A stretch of DNA of 64,000 nt from Panax quinquefolius (Eukaryota > Streptophyta > Magnoliopsida > Apiales > Araliaceae), in NCBI GenBank assembly GCA_020205615.1, contig CM035162.1, positions 35,738,479 to 35,802,478 on the forward strand, read 5' to 3'. The notes beneath the pieces are model-generated. The model saw only the letters and a program-made list of their open reading frames with translations. It was not told the DNA's origin and did not search any database. A program made the translations under genes and the position numbers. Shown piece after piece: positions 12,006 through 24,634 of this stretch. Within the stretch, counting starts at the first letter, position 1; each line of letters opens with the position of its first letter.

Positions 12006-12640
12006 CACTATAGTACAGACAAAAAGTTCTTAACATAATCAATTTGATTGATCAATTAGGACAATTGGTTTTGTTATGGATGGAGAGTTGAGCCAAGATT
12101 TGATCTTGCACTCACTCCCTGACTCCTTTCAAAATTGTTGTGAATTTTTCATATGAACAAAGCTAGATATCGACTTCATTTGATTTGCTTAACTTGTTGA
12201 AAAATGTTGAGAGTCACTTTCCAACCAAGAAAGATCAAGTCTTCTTGGTAGGGGCCAAAGGATCTTCCGAAAAGAAGAGCGATTCAAAGAAGGTATATAG
12301 AAAGACATAAACAAAGGATAATAAGAACAAAAGCGATATGGATAGCAAAGGAGTTTGCTTCCACTACAATAAGCTTTGGACACCGGAAAGAAAGCTGCGA
12401 GAAGCATCTTGCAGAGGCTAACCAAAGAAGCTTAGTGAAGTTTGGTTTCATAATCTGATTTTGTTCATGATTGAAATAAATTTTTCTTTAAGTCGAGGTT
12501 CTACTTGGGTATTGGATCTGACTTTGGTTATCATAAATATAGATTTATGAAGGGATCAAGCGAAGTAGAAAGTTAAACAAAGATAAGTAATCCTATGTGT
12601 GGAAAATGAAGCAAAGGTTGGTGCATTAGTTGTTATTATA
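12006..12640 (+). pseudogene. copia gag C-terminal part and protease scrap (element K)
   Basis: Directly continues the gag cut at 998: IDQLGQLGFVMDGELSQDL, then a potential HSLPDSF block and KNVESHFPTKKDQV, all typical of UBN2-type gag. A zinc-knuckle trace near 12352 (VCFHYNKLW) has Tyr for the second Cys and lacks the His. The residues STWVLD near 12500 mark the start of the protease, where the catalytic DTG is lost. Frames shift repeatedly. Confidence 0.7.
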
Positions 12641-12879
12641 GTTTAGCCTTTGCTACGCTTACCAAAATCTATTAAGTCGATAAGTTGTTATTGTATTCAG
12701 GTTCTTGTTAAAATATTATTTCCATTTTATTGTTGAATGATGAAAACTTTGGTATTATAATTAAGAACAATTGTTGTTCTATTTATAATAATAATGTTTT
12801 GTATAGAACTGGAATATTACTTAATAAATTTTGTATACTTGACTTACATGAAAATAATTTTGCATATTGAACAAATTAG

Positions 12880-13585
12880 TATAAGAAAAGGAGATGATCA
12901 TTCAAAGAGTTGAATGTGTGTATTTTCTGAAATACAAGTATGAATTATTTGAAAGGTTCAAAGAATTCAAAAGTGAAACAAATTGGCAAAGTATTAGGAT
13001 TCTTTGATCGGCTCAAGGAATAAATACTTGTGCAATAAGTTTCTAGATCATCTCAAATGGTTTTCTCACAATGGACGCCTCTTGATACACAATAATTGAT
13101 TGATGTATCTGAAATGAAAAATCGTACCTTGTTGGACATGGTGCAATCCATAATGATTTTACCGACATTCCAGTATCCCTCTAGGGTCAATGTCCTAGAA
13201 ATGGTACAGACATCTCTCGAAAATGGTAACCTCAAAATCCCATTTCCAAGACTCCATAAAAGTTATGGATGGGGAGGATTCCTAATCTTAAGTATGTTAA
13301 GATAAGGGGTTGTCCAACTTATGTGAAAAAGGTTTCGAAGGATAAGCTTGGGACAAAATTTGACATGTACATATTTGTGGGACATCCTAAAGTAAGTTTA
13401 GGGTATATGTTCTATAATTCTACTTAGCAAAAGGTGTTTGTTACGAAATACGCTGCCTTCTAAGATAAAGGTGTTTATCATTAAAGGGGCTAGTGGGAGG
13501 ATAATAGATCTTGAAGAGTTCAAGAACCACAAAATACTATAAGTCAAATAAGAGGAACACATAGATAGACCTATTATACCCACAA
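12880..13585 (+). pseudogene. copia integrase remnant (element K)
   Basis: MKNRTLLDMVQSIM (from about 13111) is the integrase core segment around the catalytic Glu, seen with Lys in place of the usual ERRN. Downstream, the KKVSKDKLGTK-like and FVGHPKVSLGYMFY blocks (about 13325-13425) are the conserved C-terminal part of copia integrase. The N-terminal zinc finger and first catalytic Asp are not recognisable. Position after gag/protease and before RT confirms copia order. Confidence 0.65.
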
Positions 13586-13619
13586 ATCAAGAATCGTAAA
13601 TGCGGAATAGTACCAAAGA

Positions 13620-14620
13620 TACCTAGGAGGTATGGATTCATCATGGATGATGATGATGAGGTACACATCATAGAAGATGATGATCCAGAGTTACATTCGA
13701 TGAGGTAAGACTTCTAGTGTGTACAAAAAATTCGATGGGAGCATCGTGAAATTTCTAGTATTATATGTTGATATCTACGGATAAGAGAATGACATATCAA
13801 TGCTACAATCGATAAAAGATAAAGTTGTCTAAACATTCCTCCATGAATGATTTGGAAGAGTATCTTAATTGGGGATATAAATCTATATAGATAGATTTAA
13901 GAGGATGCTCAACTTAACCCAAGAGCGTATATTCATTTGATGCTAAAGTCGTTTAGCATGGAAAACTCGAGAGATGTCTCATGTTGATGAGCTATGGAGT
14001 GTATCTCTCTTAATAGTCCCCACAGACTCGAAAGAGAGATCACATGAGTAACTATCATGTATCAATGAAATATCTGAGACACGATGTTGATCACCATATT
14101 GCGGAGAAGTTCACTATGAGTCGATGAAAAACATCTTAAAGTGCTTAACCCAAGCACTAAGGATGTGATCATATTCATGGTGGGTCTAAATTAAAACTAG
14201 AGGGCTTAAGAGACTCAAGTTTTTTTCAGACGCACCAGATGACGAAAAATCCACTTTAAGGTAAAGGGTTACCTTGAGCAGTGGTGCGATGAATTGAAAA
14301 GGTTCCAAACAACAAAAGAGTTCTTTGGTTTAGTAATAAAGACAAAGTATATAGCTATAAATGAAGGCTGCAAGTTGATTGTTTGGATTAAAAGTTCATT
14401 CTGAACTAGGAATAGTTCCCAAGTCTCATCTTGGATCTAAACATGTGTTGTGGCACTTTCATTTGATTATTAGAATCATTGAAAGATGGGAAATCACTAT
14501 AGAGATAGTGGACTCTCAAGAACAACATTACATATCCATTAACTAAAGCTTATCCAACAAACAGATAATCGTCACTTAGAGAAGAAGAGTATGAGATACC
14601 ATGACGATTGGCTTTAGTGC
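13620..14620 (+). pseudogene. copia reverse transcriptase / RNase H remnant (element K)
   Basis: An acidic hinge (IIEDDDPE, near 13665) normally precedes RT. The sequence then jumps to the palm region, where FLVLYVDIYG (near 13750) stands in place of the YVDD active site, so one catalytic Asp and the whole fingers region are gone. RNase H traces follow (TKYIAINEGCK, near 14345) up to the terminal block before the purine tract. Many stops. Confidence 0.6.
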
Positions 14621-14630
14621 AGTGGGAGAT
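14619..14630 (+). other. Polypurine tract of copia element K
   Basis: A GCAGTGGGAGAT run lies directly before the TGAAAGTAGTATGC start of the 3' LTR, the typical copia plus-strand primer. Confidence 0.75.
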
Positions 14631-16499
14631 TGAAAGTAGTATGCACACAAGCCGATCATGTTTGATGATAAAGCGTATACTTTGTAACAATCTTATTCAT
14701 TTATTAATAAAAGTATTAATTTATTAAAGGCTTTTAATTATCTACATGATCTTTGTTTTATAATATGTGATAAACCCATAGTTTTAAGCAATGCTTTTAG
14801 AATAATGATGATGATCATTCTAATGAGATCTAAATTCTTAGAAAGCTTAAAACTAAAATAGTTCCCAATCGTTGGATTACTAAATTGGGGATTAGTGAAT
14901 CCGGATAGATTGGTACATCGTTCTTCTTCATTGGATGAGGATGATTGATCTCATGATCATTTGTGTGGAGACACTAAAGCAAGTATGTAGGTGCTTATTA
15001 GAGAATAAGTTCACTTTGAGCGTTGGCTCGCTAAGGAATACCTAATGGAGTTTTATTTGCTGTCGATAGGAATTCCTAAAGTGATAGTAAAGACAAGTAA
15101 TCCTTGGACTTGAGATCATCATAGTATCTTGTGTATGATGAGTTATACTTTGACTTATTCCTTAAGACCCTTAGGGTATATCAAAGGGTATGCTTGGGTA
15201 TAATAAGTTGTATATGGAGATAATGTATGATCAATAAAGAATCTACCACTTCTAATAAAAGAAATGTCCTATGTGATTAGATAAATGACAACCCAAAGAG
15301 TCCTTGGCGGCGAGAATGAAATTAGAAAGGAGTTTCTAATTTGCATTATTTGGAGTTGTGCATTTAAGAGTCGAAATACATATAATTAAATAAAATAAGA
15401 CTTGACAATAATTCCATGTCTTATATTTAATTGGGACATTGTATGGTGGAAAGATTGAATTATCTTTTAACTATTTACTCAAAGGTTCTTTAATGATTAA
15501 TGTTGAAATCTATATTATCTGGAAAGTCGTTGATCGCTAGGGAGGCTTATCCTATTGTAGAATAAATATTATTTAAATAAATTAATTATTTAATTTATTT
15601 ATTTAAATAAGATTAGAATTGTTCTAATTGATTTATTCACAACCTGTTTAATATGGAGAACCTAAAGGGTCACACCATAAAAGGAAGAATAATTATTTAA
15701 GAAGTTAATGGCATAATCGTAATAATATATTAAGTATATTTAATTTAATCTATGGTGATAGAATAAATTAAATAGCTTAATATTATTATTTAATATTTTA
15801 GAAATATTAAATATAAATTAATAAGAGGAGTCTTATTAATATTATTACAATTATTATTATTTTAATTTCTAAAAGAGTTTAGGAATTAATTTAATATAAG
15901 TACTCTCATTTATTCCTAATGGGATTAGGAGGGAAAATTAGTTAAAGAAGTTTAATTAATTATCTTTAATAAGATTAGGGAGCTTAATTAATTAAAAGAA
16001 TTTTAATTAATTAAAACCCAATTCCTTAATTGTTAAGGTGGGTTGCCCACATCTATAAATAAGAGGAGTCTTATTATGGATGATATGGGTTGTTGACTTT
16101 TTCAACAAACGACATAATTCCAATTGTTGGGAGAGTACACCTTTTCTATAGAGATAGAAAAACTAGGGTTTAGCCAACCACCCATCTTCTTGAAATCCTT
16201 CTTCTTCCTTGGTGGATCACCTCTAGAGGCCAAACATATGGGTGGCTAATGTTGATCAAAGGAAGGAACAAAACCCCGGTGGATTCAAGTTGAACGCGAA
16301 AGGATTTGGAGGTGAACTTGTACCTGAGGAAGCTCGATCTTCAAGGGTATGATTTATTCTTTATCTTTTCATTTAATTAATAATTATGCATAAAGGGTGA
16401 TCCGGGTTTTATGGTTTGTAAATTTTTAAACTCTGATTTTATCTCGCTTCCGCTTAATTTTGCAATTTGATTGCGTTGATGAATATTACAAACCTAACA
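14631..16499 (+). repeat. 3' LTR of copia element K
   Basis: 1.87 kb from TGAAAGTAGTATGCACAC to CAAACCTAACA. The start is fixed by the purine tract and by a second copy (H) starting with the same bases at 57796. A TATA box (CTATAAATAAG) is at 16053-16063. The LTR is AT-rich with no coding sequence. Confidence 0.85.
16053..16063 (+). promoter_or_regulatory. TATA box of the copia K LTR
   Basis: CTATAAATAAG occurs about 450 bp before the LTR end, the normal place for the promoter. Confidence 0.55.
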
Positions 16500-18086
16500 T
16501 AAAGATGGGTAAATTATTGGTATGATCGTGACTATAGGTTCTCTTTGGCCAGTAGTGCAAAGTTGAATTGTTGACTGGTATGATCATGACCATTGAATTT
16601 ATAATTAAATATCTTTAGCTTAAGTGCAAAGGTGAATTGATCAACATATATGGTTATAATTATGGTTTATATAAATTCTGAAATGATTATGTATTTCTTT
16701 GAGATATGAATATCTTTGGCACAGTAGTCTGCGAGATCAATTATTGATGAATATCTTTGGTCCGTAGTGTAAAGATGACCCGTTGTTGAATATCTTTGGC
16801 ATGTAGTACAAAGATGACTTGTTGTTGAATATCTTTGGCATGTAGTGCAAAGATGAACTGTTGATGAATATCTTTGGCCCGTGGTGCAAAGATGAATTTA
16901 TTAGTATGATTATGAACAGGAACTGTGATTTGGTATAACCATGATCTTTGATGTTTCAGGTAAAGACATGTGATGAAAATTATCTTCGTCTTGGATGCGA
17001 AGAGGAATTTAGAATCACAATTATGATTATGAGTTATTCATATGATTGTGGAAAGGAACTGTTGATTGATGTTACAGGGATAAAACATTGTTGGTAGACT
17101 TTTAACGTGGAGAAGATAATAGACTTTATAGTCTATTTGACTCTTCTAATGGATTGCTCGTTCCGCTGCAACTATGGTTGAAAAGTTTTATTATCTACCA
17201 TATGTTCTAAATCTCTGATTTATTACTGATGAAGTCTATTGATAATGTAATTATCTTTAGTCATAATATTCTTTACTGAGCTAGTTGTGCTCACCCTTTT
17301 GCTTCACAATTCCTTTCAGGTAATAAGAGTGTAGCTGGGTCAAGCGAGAATAACAGGGGAATAGTGTGATGGTTCGGGTCTGTCAAAGTTTATCAACACA
17401 TTATTAAATGACATGACATACAATATATAATTGTATTGAGGACCTAAGATGTGTGTGTCGTATATTATACGTCACTTAATAATTGTTTTTGGTGAACAAC
17501 AATAGGGTGAGACGAACCCAACTTTGGAAGGGTGTTTTATCACTATCATACAAGATGTCTAATGACATACAACCTCACGTTATCATAAGATAGGGTTGTG
17601 CAAATCCACTCACTGAGTATATCTACGAGCACTACCTATATGATCTTGGAGTTTATTTGAAACATAATGTTCAATTGCAGACGGTGGAGATAGTTATATT
17701 TCAAGAGAAGACTCACCATTGGAAAGAAGATGATAGTAATCTTCTCATTTTTTTGGGTCTATTGGGTCAACCAAGGATAATTCTGTGGGCATATGATATC
17801 TATCATAACCTAGATGCATGGCCTCCCATGTACGAAGGTTTCCTTGAGAACTTCCCAAAGATTTTAATTTCTAAAACAGTTCTAGATTGTACCTTTATGT
17901 AAGGTATCACTGTGAGGTGCTGTCCATAGTTGGGACATGAGTCATAGTTGGTATTAAAACTCACAGTATATGTGTTGTTGTATTTTGCACGACAATAGTA
18001 GTAATAAAGTTATAGTTATTTTCTGTACCATATATTTGGCGACTCAGAATAGGTTGGATGGTTGGACCTATTTTGGGGGCGTCACA
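16500..18086 (+). repeat. Gypsy LTR B, 3' part
   Basis: Begins where copia K ends and closes with TTTTGGGGGCGTCACA. Repeats with ATCTTTGGC and GTGCAAAGATGA lie at about 16540-16910, and GAGCTAGTTGTGCTCACCC near 17277-17297 is the shared LTR motif. It is a relative of LTRs A, C, D and E but distinct. About 0.5 kb near 17460-17960 has no counterpart in LTR D and may be a further insertion. The 5' part presumably lies left of the window beyond K. Confidence 0.75.
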
Positions 18087-20039
18087 TCAGCTGCATCAGA
18101 GAAGATGTGGTCCAGACTTGAAGGAGAATGCAAAGAGGACCACGCCAAGCTGCTAAGTACATAAGATGATCAAGCTTAAAGACATCTTAGTAGCAGGGCA
18201 CCACCAACAACAACAACAATAAGTAGCCAGGGCTTGAGGGGTCCTTGTCCGGAGGGACTAAATGAAGTTCCAAGCCTGCTGGGATTGAAGAGTGTTGATT
18301 GATTTCGCAATCAATAAATAAGTGCAAGTGTACACGGTCAACAAGTAATAAAGTGGTAAAATTAAGTGTCGATCCCACAGAGAATTCCAATCAATAAATT
18401 CCAACTACTAGCACTATACCAATTCAATTTTATTTAAACAAATGCAAAATATGGTTTTTCTAATTAAGAAAACTAAATTACTCAATTAAAACTAAAGTAC
18501 TCTTAAAATCAATTTAACTAAATAAAGGTAAAGCCTAATTATGAATGAATTCAGATAAATAAAGGTTAAAACTACAACATCCCCAATTATGAACTATAAA
18601 CCAATTATCTAACTAATCCAATTACTATGCCTATAGAATTGTTAACAAGAATCTCAAGTGTTAAAAGCCATTTCCTAAGTGCTCAATTAACTTTTATTCA
18701 ATCCAATTAATCTTGCGATATTCCTATGCAAAATAATTAAATTAAACTCATTAAATTTCAATTCTCAATTTGTTACATGCAGTGAACAAATATTCATATT
18801 CAATTCACGACCCTAATTATTCGTCTCATGCAAATAATCAAGCATACATGTTATCGTGCCCGATTCTAACCCTAAGTTTCATCTTTCGAATCCTTCAGAG
18901 TAACACGGTAATTCTCGGCCAAATAATTAATCAATCGCTACAGACATGATAAACAATTCACCTTGGCATAAATAATTGGACTAAATTAAATAATTAATTC
19001 ATAGACATAAAATGTTCAATTTGTAGTCTTAATAAAAGAATTAGTTCATAATAAAAAATAAAACCACTAATCTCATGAAAATCATCCTTAAAGAATTACA
19101 CAATTTGAAAATAAGGAGAAGAAGAACTCTTAAAGAATCCTCCCAATCTTCAAGTGAATCCTGCTTAGCCTCCAATTATGAATGAATAATCCTTTAATTT
19201 GAGCTAATTGTTCTTTTTATACTCCTTTTCCATGTTGCACCAATCCTAATCCAAGTCAAACTCTCCACCTTCTAATCTAAGTCAAACTATTTGTCCACGC
19301 GCACATCTTGGTCAATGAACTTGGGACTCCGAGTGCCTACAATTTGAGAATAAGTACTAGGACTAAGCGCCCGGCGCTACTACTCTTTCGACAATTATAA
19401 AATTGCCATTAAACAGATCAAATCCCCAATTTGTCCCTACATCTCCTCAATCTGCAAAATAATAAATAAACACAGTAAAAATGCTTCTAAAAGACTCGAG
19501 AATACAACAATTTAAGCCCACGTATATCCACTTCATGGGTATATTACCCAATCATCAAAGAGTTCCCATGGACCTAGAGGAGTTCCAAGCCTGCTGGGCT
19601 TGAAGAGTTTAGTGAACTAAAGTTCCAAGGTTCTTGGCCTTGAATGAATCTTAGTGATTCAGGATGCTGCCCTTCCTTAGTGGAAATCCTGCTAGTTAAA
19701 GCAGAAGAGTGGATTAGGAACTTGAGTCTCTAAACCACTTAAAATCTCTTGTGTCTTTTATATTCAGTCATTTACTTACTGTCATTTACATTATGTATCT
19801 AACTGCTATGTATGTATTAACTGCTTACCACTTAACTAACTCTAAGAACAATGTATGTATGTTTATGAATATATCAATGAATGAGATCTTTTACTTATTC
19901 TGATGTGCTTGAAAAGATTCTTATGTTTGTCATATGCTAATTCATTAGCAATACAAAATAAATGAGAAAAATATTTGAAATTAAAAAGGATCTATTCAAC
20001 CCCTCCTTCTAGATCTATTGTGTGCCTATTGAGAACTAA
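18087..20039 (+). repeat. Copia-like LTR remnant, interrupted by a solo LTR
   Basis: The right end (about 19985-20039: TATTCAACCCCTCCTTCTAG ... GAACTAACA) resembles the 3' end of SIRE-type copia LTRs. The flanks of the solo LTR at 18293-19557 contain two close copies of a unit reading AGTTCCAAGCCTGCTGGG(A/C)TTGAAGAG. No coding sequence. The family call is tentative. Confidence 0.4.
18293..19557 (+). repeat. Solo LTR with intact target duplication
   Basis: A 1265-bp unit starts TGTTGATTGATTTCGCAATC, ends ACCCAATCATCA, and is flanked by AAGAG on both sides (18288-18292 and 19558-19562). It holds the phrase GTCGATCCCACAGAG near 18369, common in plant retrotransposon LTRs. No internal region remains, so LTR-LTR recombination has removed it. 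Which superfamily it belongs to is not shown. Confidence 0.8.
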
Positions 20040-20520
20040 CAAATGACACTAATAACATATAAATAGTTAGATTCAGTGATCTTGAGCCATAAAACTTGTA
20101 TGTTTTTGACTTTCGTATTAAATAAATACTTTTAGTTTCCTCTCACTAATAACATGGATTACAACAAAGTTTGTAATTCAAGTGTTTAATTAGATTTCAA
20201 ATTCATTGTTTCATTCAAGTATTTAAGACATGTAACAATATCCTTTTTGTATTACATTTACATATATAACATTTAACTGAGATAGTAAAACACAATCTCT
20301 CACTCTATCTCTCGCTCAGTATGCGAGTATTTTTGCTCGAGTGTGTGGGTGAAGATAATACAATTCCATAGTAAAGTATATAAATGAGATTAGTTTATGA
20401 ATAATTGAATCAAAATACATAACGACAAGCGCAGACATACAAATACTAATAAGAGAAATCAATTAAGAAAATAAGTGGAAAGATTCCTAGTATGTAGATG
20501 AATTTCGAGTAACAGAGTAA
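20040..20520. other. AT-rich sequence with no recognised feature
   Basis: I see no coding sequence, inverted repeats or LTR ends here. Confidence 0.5.
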
Positions 20521-21511
20521 GGGGGTGTTTGATAAAAATTGAATGAATCTGAATCTGAATCTGAATTAGCTGAAACTGAATCTAAATCTGAATGAAAAAA
20601 ATTGTTTAATAATTGACATATCTGAAACATCTGAATAACAAATTTTTACTATTTTACCCCTCTAAACTATGTTGAACAAGTATATAATTTTGTCTGAACG
20701 AACTAAAAAAAATTAAATACAATATTTATTGTACAACAAATAAAAATAAACCATTCAAATAAATTAAATAATTCAAACAATTTTAAAACTTTTACCCTTT
20801 TTTTATGAATAAGTGACTTGGATCATTATTAAGAAGGGAGGCTACTATAAAATAAATATAAAAAAAAGAAAAAATGAAACCTAATCAAAGCATTCTCTGT
20901 ACTATTCTCCTCATCCTAATCCATTTTTTCTCAATCACCCGAACAAGCAACATATATCTTTATGATAGTTTGGCCTCCAATTTTAAACTCACCCACAAAG
21001 CCCTTTATCTCTCCACCATTCCCGCTGCCTCCTCTAAACCACCCATCTCCGTCGTCGTCGCTTCCACCAAACACTTCTTCCTGCTCTTTCCCCCCTTTTT
21101 CACTTTAATCCATTTGGCTAAAAAATTATTGGATTGGGGGATAAAATCTGTGTATTTGATTTGATTTTGATCTATCTACTATTGGATCGATAAACCCATT
21201 TGTAATTTTGTGCAACAATGGACGGTGGTGCAGTGTCGTCGGAAAAATTATGTACAGTTTTGAGGGGGTTGCCGATTGGACTCGATCACGATCTTGTTGG
21301 TTTTCTGAGTTATGGGTCTGGGGGCAACAACCGTAAAAACTCATCCAGACATCAAGCTTGTCTATTCAAGTAGAAAATATTGGCTTATTCGGTCAGTCAA
21401 AATTGAACCATTCAGATGTTAAAAAATAATAATCAAAGCAGATTTGAATGGTATTTGAATCGCTCAGATTCGAGCCATTCAAATTTATTCGAATCAAAAA
21501 CAAACATGGCC
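20521..21511. mobile_element. Terminal-inverted-repeat element, hAT- or PIF/Harbinger-like, non-autonomous
   Basis: The left end GGGGGTGTTTGATAAAAATT faces a right end whose complement reads GGCCATGTTTGTTTTTGATT. Subterminal runs of GAATCTGAATCTGAA on the left mirror GAATCGCTCAGATTCGAG on the right. TAA flanks both ends (PIF/Harbinger style), and the flanks also share AGAGTAA in 7 of 8 positions (hAT style), so the superfamily is open. No transposase. Inside are a 96-codon frame with a signal-peptide-like start (20874-21164) and a 51-codon frame (21218-21373). Both have more balanced base composition than their surroundings and could be captured gene pieces. Confidence 0.6.
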
Positions 21512-21514
21512 TAA

Positions 21515-23074
21515 GAGTAAATTCCACTAAATTAAACATAAAATTGAGAAAAACACATTAAAATAAATCAGCGTAAAATAAATAAATATAAGAAATAGTA
21601 CCTTTTGGAATTATAATACTATGAAATGGAAACCGAAGAGTTTTGGGATCGTCGCTAATAATCATCAATTTGGTTGCTAGAAATCAAATAGCGAAAGGAT
21701 ATGGCGAGAGAAAAGTTTTTCTAAAAATAAGAAGGTTGTGTGATATTGTCAAAATAAAAAATAATGCTCTTAAAGTAAATACATATTAAACGATACTTTT
21801 ATAACTATTTTAATTATATGTACATTTGAATTTTGAAGTCTCACAATTTTATATGGTAATATAAACCACAACATGGTATTTTTTTACTTTTTTTTTAGAA
21901 TAAATTGCAAATGAATCACCTATGGTTTACTCAAAGTTATTTATAATCACTTGTAATTTAAAAGTGAAATTTCGACCCTCGGTAGTTTTAAAAACACTGC
22001 ATATTCTCACTCCACTAGTAACAACATTAACAAAAGTTAACGGATGGTGTGCAAGTACTTTGTTGCCCTCTATATATATGTATAGATATTAAGATGTTTC
22101 TAATTAGACATAAACAACCTAGATATGATCTAGAGCTTTCAGAAACAATTCAGAAATGATTTAGGGTTTTCATAGGTAGCTGCTACTTTCTTTCGTATAT
22201 GGCTTGAAAAAATATTAGAAAATCACAACTCAATTAGAGGGGTAATTTGAATAAAATTATAGGCAAAAACAAAGGGGTATCAATTTCGAATTTAAGGTAC
22301 AAATTTTAACATTTTGTAATTTTTAAACAAAAGTTGAATGCAAGCCAAGTGTAATCTTTTTGTGTTTTTCATTACCTAGTTTGCTTCTCACCCAAATACC
22401 ACTTCTAAGTGGGTTTAACCACCAATAGGTTTAGTCCAATACATGTGGCAAAAAATTTCATCTTCTCAGTCACTTGATTAAAGTCATCAATTGTAGGGGA
22501 AGGATTTGGAGGAGGTGGTGTGATCATTATAACTACAAGGCTATATACCCTATCATATACACACAATTCAATATTATTATAATATTATTGCATAAACTTC
22601 CATTGTTAAACTTTATTCAGTCTGTATTTATTCTCACACCGGAGCTAGTTATCCCCCGACAATCATAGTTTAATAATCAAATTAAAGTACTCCAAGTAAA
22701 TTGTCATCGCCACTTGGTGAATTTGATTAGTTATAAGCATGATATTAAAATTTATTTACATAGCATATGTAAACTTCATTACATAGATGATCAAAGTTAA
22801 CAAATTTCCTTTATAACTTGTGCTTGATGAAGACATCATGATCTTTATAAAAATAATCAAAATTTTTGTTTAATAAGTTAACAAACACAAATAAAAAATA
22901 ATACTAACTCTTTTCCAAATTGTATGATTATTATTGACTTTTGAAAGTCAATTTAGGACATTTTCAGTTTTTAATCTTGACAATTCATTTTTGTTTTCAA
23001 TGGTATATATGGTATATGCCATATAAAAATGCATAACAAATACATATTATGGTATATGTTATGTCATGAACCGG
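21515..23074. other. AT-rich intergenic sequence with no gene
   Basis: Low-complexity, AT-rich sequence. A segment near 21897-22330 (AATAAATTGCAAATGAATCA ...) has the look of a decayed DNA transposon, but I found no matching ends. Confidence 0.4.
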
Positions 23075-23088
23075 CATATATATATATA

Positions 23089-23433
23089 GAGAGTCCGAAT
23101 CCAGTCCGGGATCCCGGACTCTATTAAAATCCGGACCTTTTTTTTTTTTTTTTTTTTTTGAAACTAAAAAAAAAAAATTATGGAATTGGATTTTGTTACA
23201 TAATACAGTGTTTTAGGCGTGATTTGGATGCCTATACCAAAATATTTCTGCATGCGATGCAGGAAGACTGTACATACGATAATTGGTGTAGGTATTAAAA
23301 CACACACCCAAAACAACGTATTATGGAAAAATTTCAGTTCCATAATTTTATTTTATTTTAGTTGTTCTACAAAAAAAAAAAAAAAAATTTGGGGTCCGGA
23401 TTTTGAACAATCCGGATCCCTGATTGGATCCGA

Positions 23434-23437
<4 letters not shown>
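23089..23437. mobile_element. Inverted-repeat element 1, bounded by (TA)n
   Basis: The left arm (GAGAGTCCGAATCCAGTCCG, then GGGATCCCGG and AAAATCCGGACC followed by poly-T) is mirrored by the right arm (GGGGTCCGGATTTT ... GGATCCCTGATTGGATCCGA). Arms are about 60 bp with mismatches. It sits between TA tracts at 23075-23088 and 23438-23468. No coding capacity. Confidence 0.6.

Positions 23438-23468
<31 letters not shown>
23438..23468. repeat. (TA)n microsatellite
   Basis: About 15 TA units separating inverted-repeat elements 1 and 2. Further tracts lie at 23672-23729, 24639-24687 and 25171-25220, and a (CT)n(TA)n tract at 24940-24978. Confidence 0.95.
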
Positions 23469-23471
<3 letters not shown>

Positions 23472-23670
23472 GATCAAGTCATACCCTTATCTTACTCATT
23501 CTGCTCACCCCCCTTTAGGCGACGGTTTCGATCATACAATGGCATAGTATACTTTTAGCGACACTATATGTTGTCCATCGCTAAAAGTATGCACTACATT
23601 ATTATAACCGGCAAAACCGCCATGAGAAAGGGGGTGAGCACGATAATAAATAACAGTATGCATTGATCCT

Positions 23671-23672
<2 letters not shown>
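23469..23672. mobile_element. Inverted-repeat (foldback) element 2, bounded by (TA)n
   Basis: The left arm has CCGGATCAAGTCATACCCTT, then CTGCTCACCCCCCTTTAGGCGACGG; the right arm is its approximate complement (GCCATGAGAAAGGGGGTGAGC ... GCATTGATCC). The centre carries CTTTTAGCGACACTA facing CATCGCTAAAAGTATG. Nearly the whole 204 bp folds into one hairpin. No coding capacity. Confidence 0.7.
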
Positions 23673-23729
<57 letters not shown>

Positions 23730-23734
<5 letters not shown>

Positions 23735-24634
23735 GATCCATAGCATTTATATGCTATGGGATAAAAAGTGGCATATAAGCTCTAAATCGTCCGTTTTATT
23801 GGTGAATGGTTGAGATTTATTATGGCAACTCCCCGTCCGCTAGAATTACTAGCGGATGTAATTAATCAATTCACTTTCCAATTTTACCCCCAATTTAGCC
23901 TGAAAGACTTGTTAACTCATTAGCGCCATGGATTCTCCTATCTATGGTGCCACTAAGCTCCTCCCCCTACTTTTTCATCTCTCTCCTCGGACTTACTATT
24001 ACCCCCTACTTTTTCATCTCTCTTCGGACTTACTATTACCGTCAATAACAACCACAAACTCAACCTCCTCTGCCGTCCAAATTAATTCTAACTTCGTACT
24101 CGTCACCCTCCTCGATTCCCACTACACGGAGCTCTCCAAAAATTCATAAACCAAGTAGAGGACCCTTCTTTTAAACAGGACACATACAGTTGATAATACA
24201 GATCTATGGGTTTCTTTTTTACTGATTTTTTCAGATATGGGTTTTCGCTTCATCATCATCAATAATAAAACATTTTGACTGTAAAATTGGGATTTTTGTT
24301 TTTGTGCTTGTGATTATTTCTTATGAATCATTTTGAGTGTAAAATAAATTATGATTATTTCTTTATTCTTTCGTTTATCCGATAAATTGATTCTGGATAT
24401 TCGGGATTTCAGTAAATTGATTCTGGGTATTCGGGAGGCTACTGAAATTGTAACTTTACCATCCGCTAGTATGACTAGCGGACGCTGGCCGTCAGGAATT
24501 TTGATTAATTACATCCGCTAGTAATACTAGCGGACGGGGAGTTGCCATAATAAATCTCAGCCATTCACCAATAAAACAGACGGTTTAGAGCCTATATGCC
24601 ATTTTTTATCCCATAGCATATAAATGCTATGGAT

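Larger units (their letters stand above)
1..16499 (+). mobile_element. Ty1/copia element K (5' LTR off window), split by gypsy complex A
   Basis: A copia-order element runs leader, gag, protease remnant, integrase, RT, RNase H, purine tract and 3' LTR. Gag reads up to base 998 and resumes at 12006, directly after the second copy of the AATGG target duplication of complex A, so both halves are one element. The 3' LTR (14631-16499) ends in CTAACA and is followed by gypsy LTR B sequence, so K itself landed in B. The 5' LTR must lie left of the window. All coding parts are broken by stops and deletions, so the element is dead. The gag-protease-integrase-RT order is diagnostic of Ty1/copia; I cannot assign the lineage. 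Confidence 0.8.
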
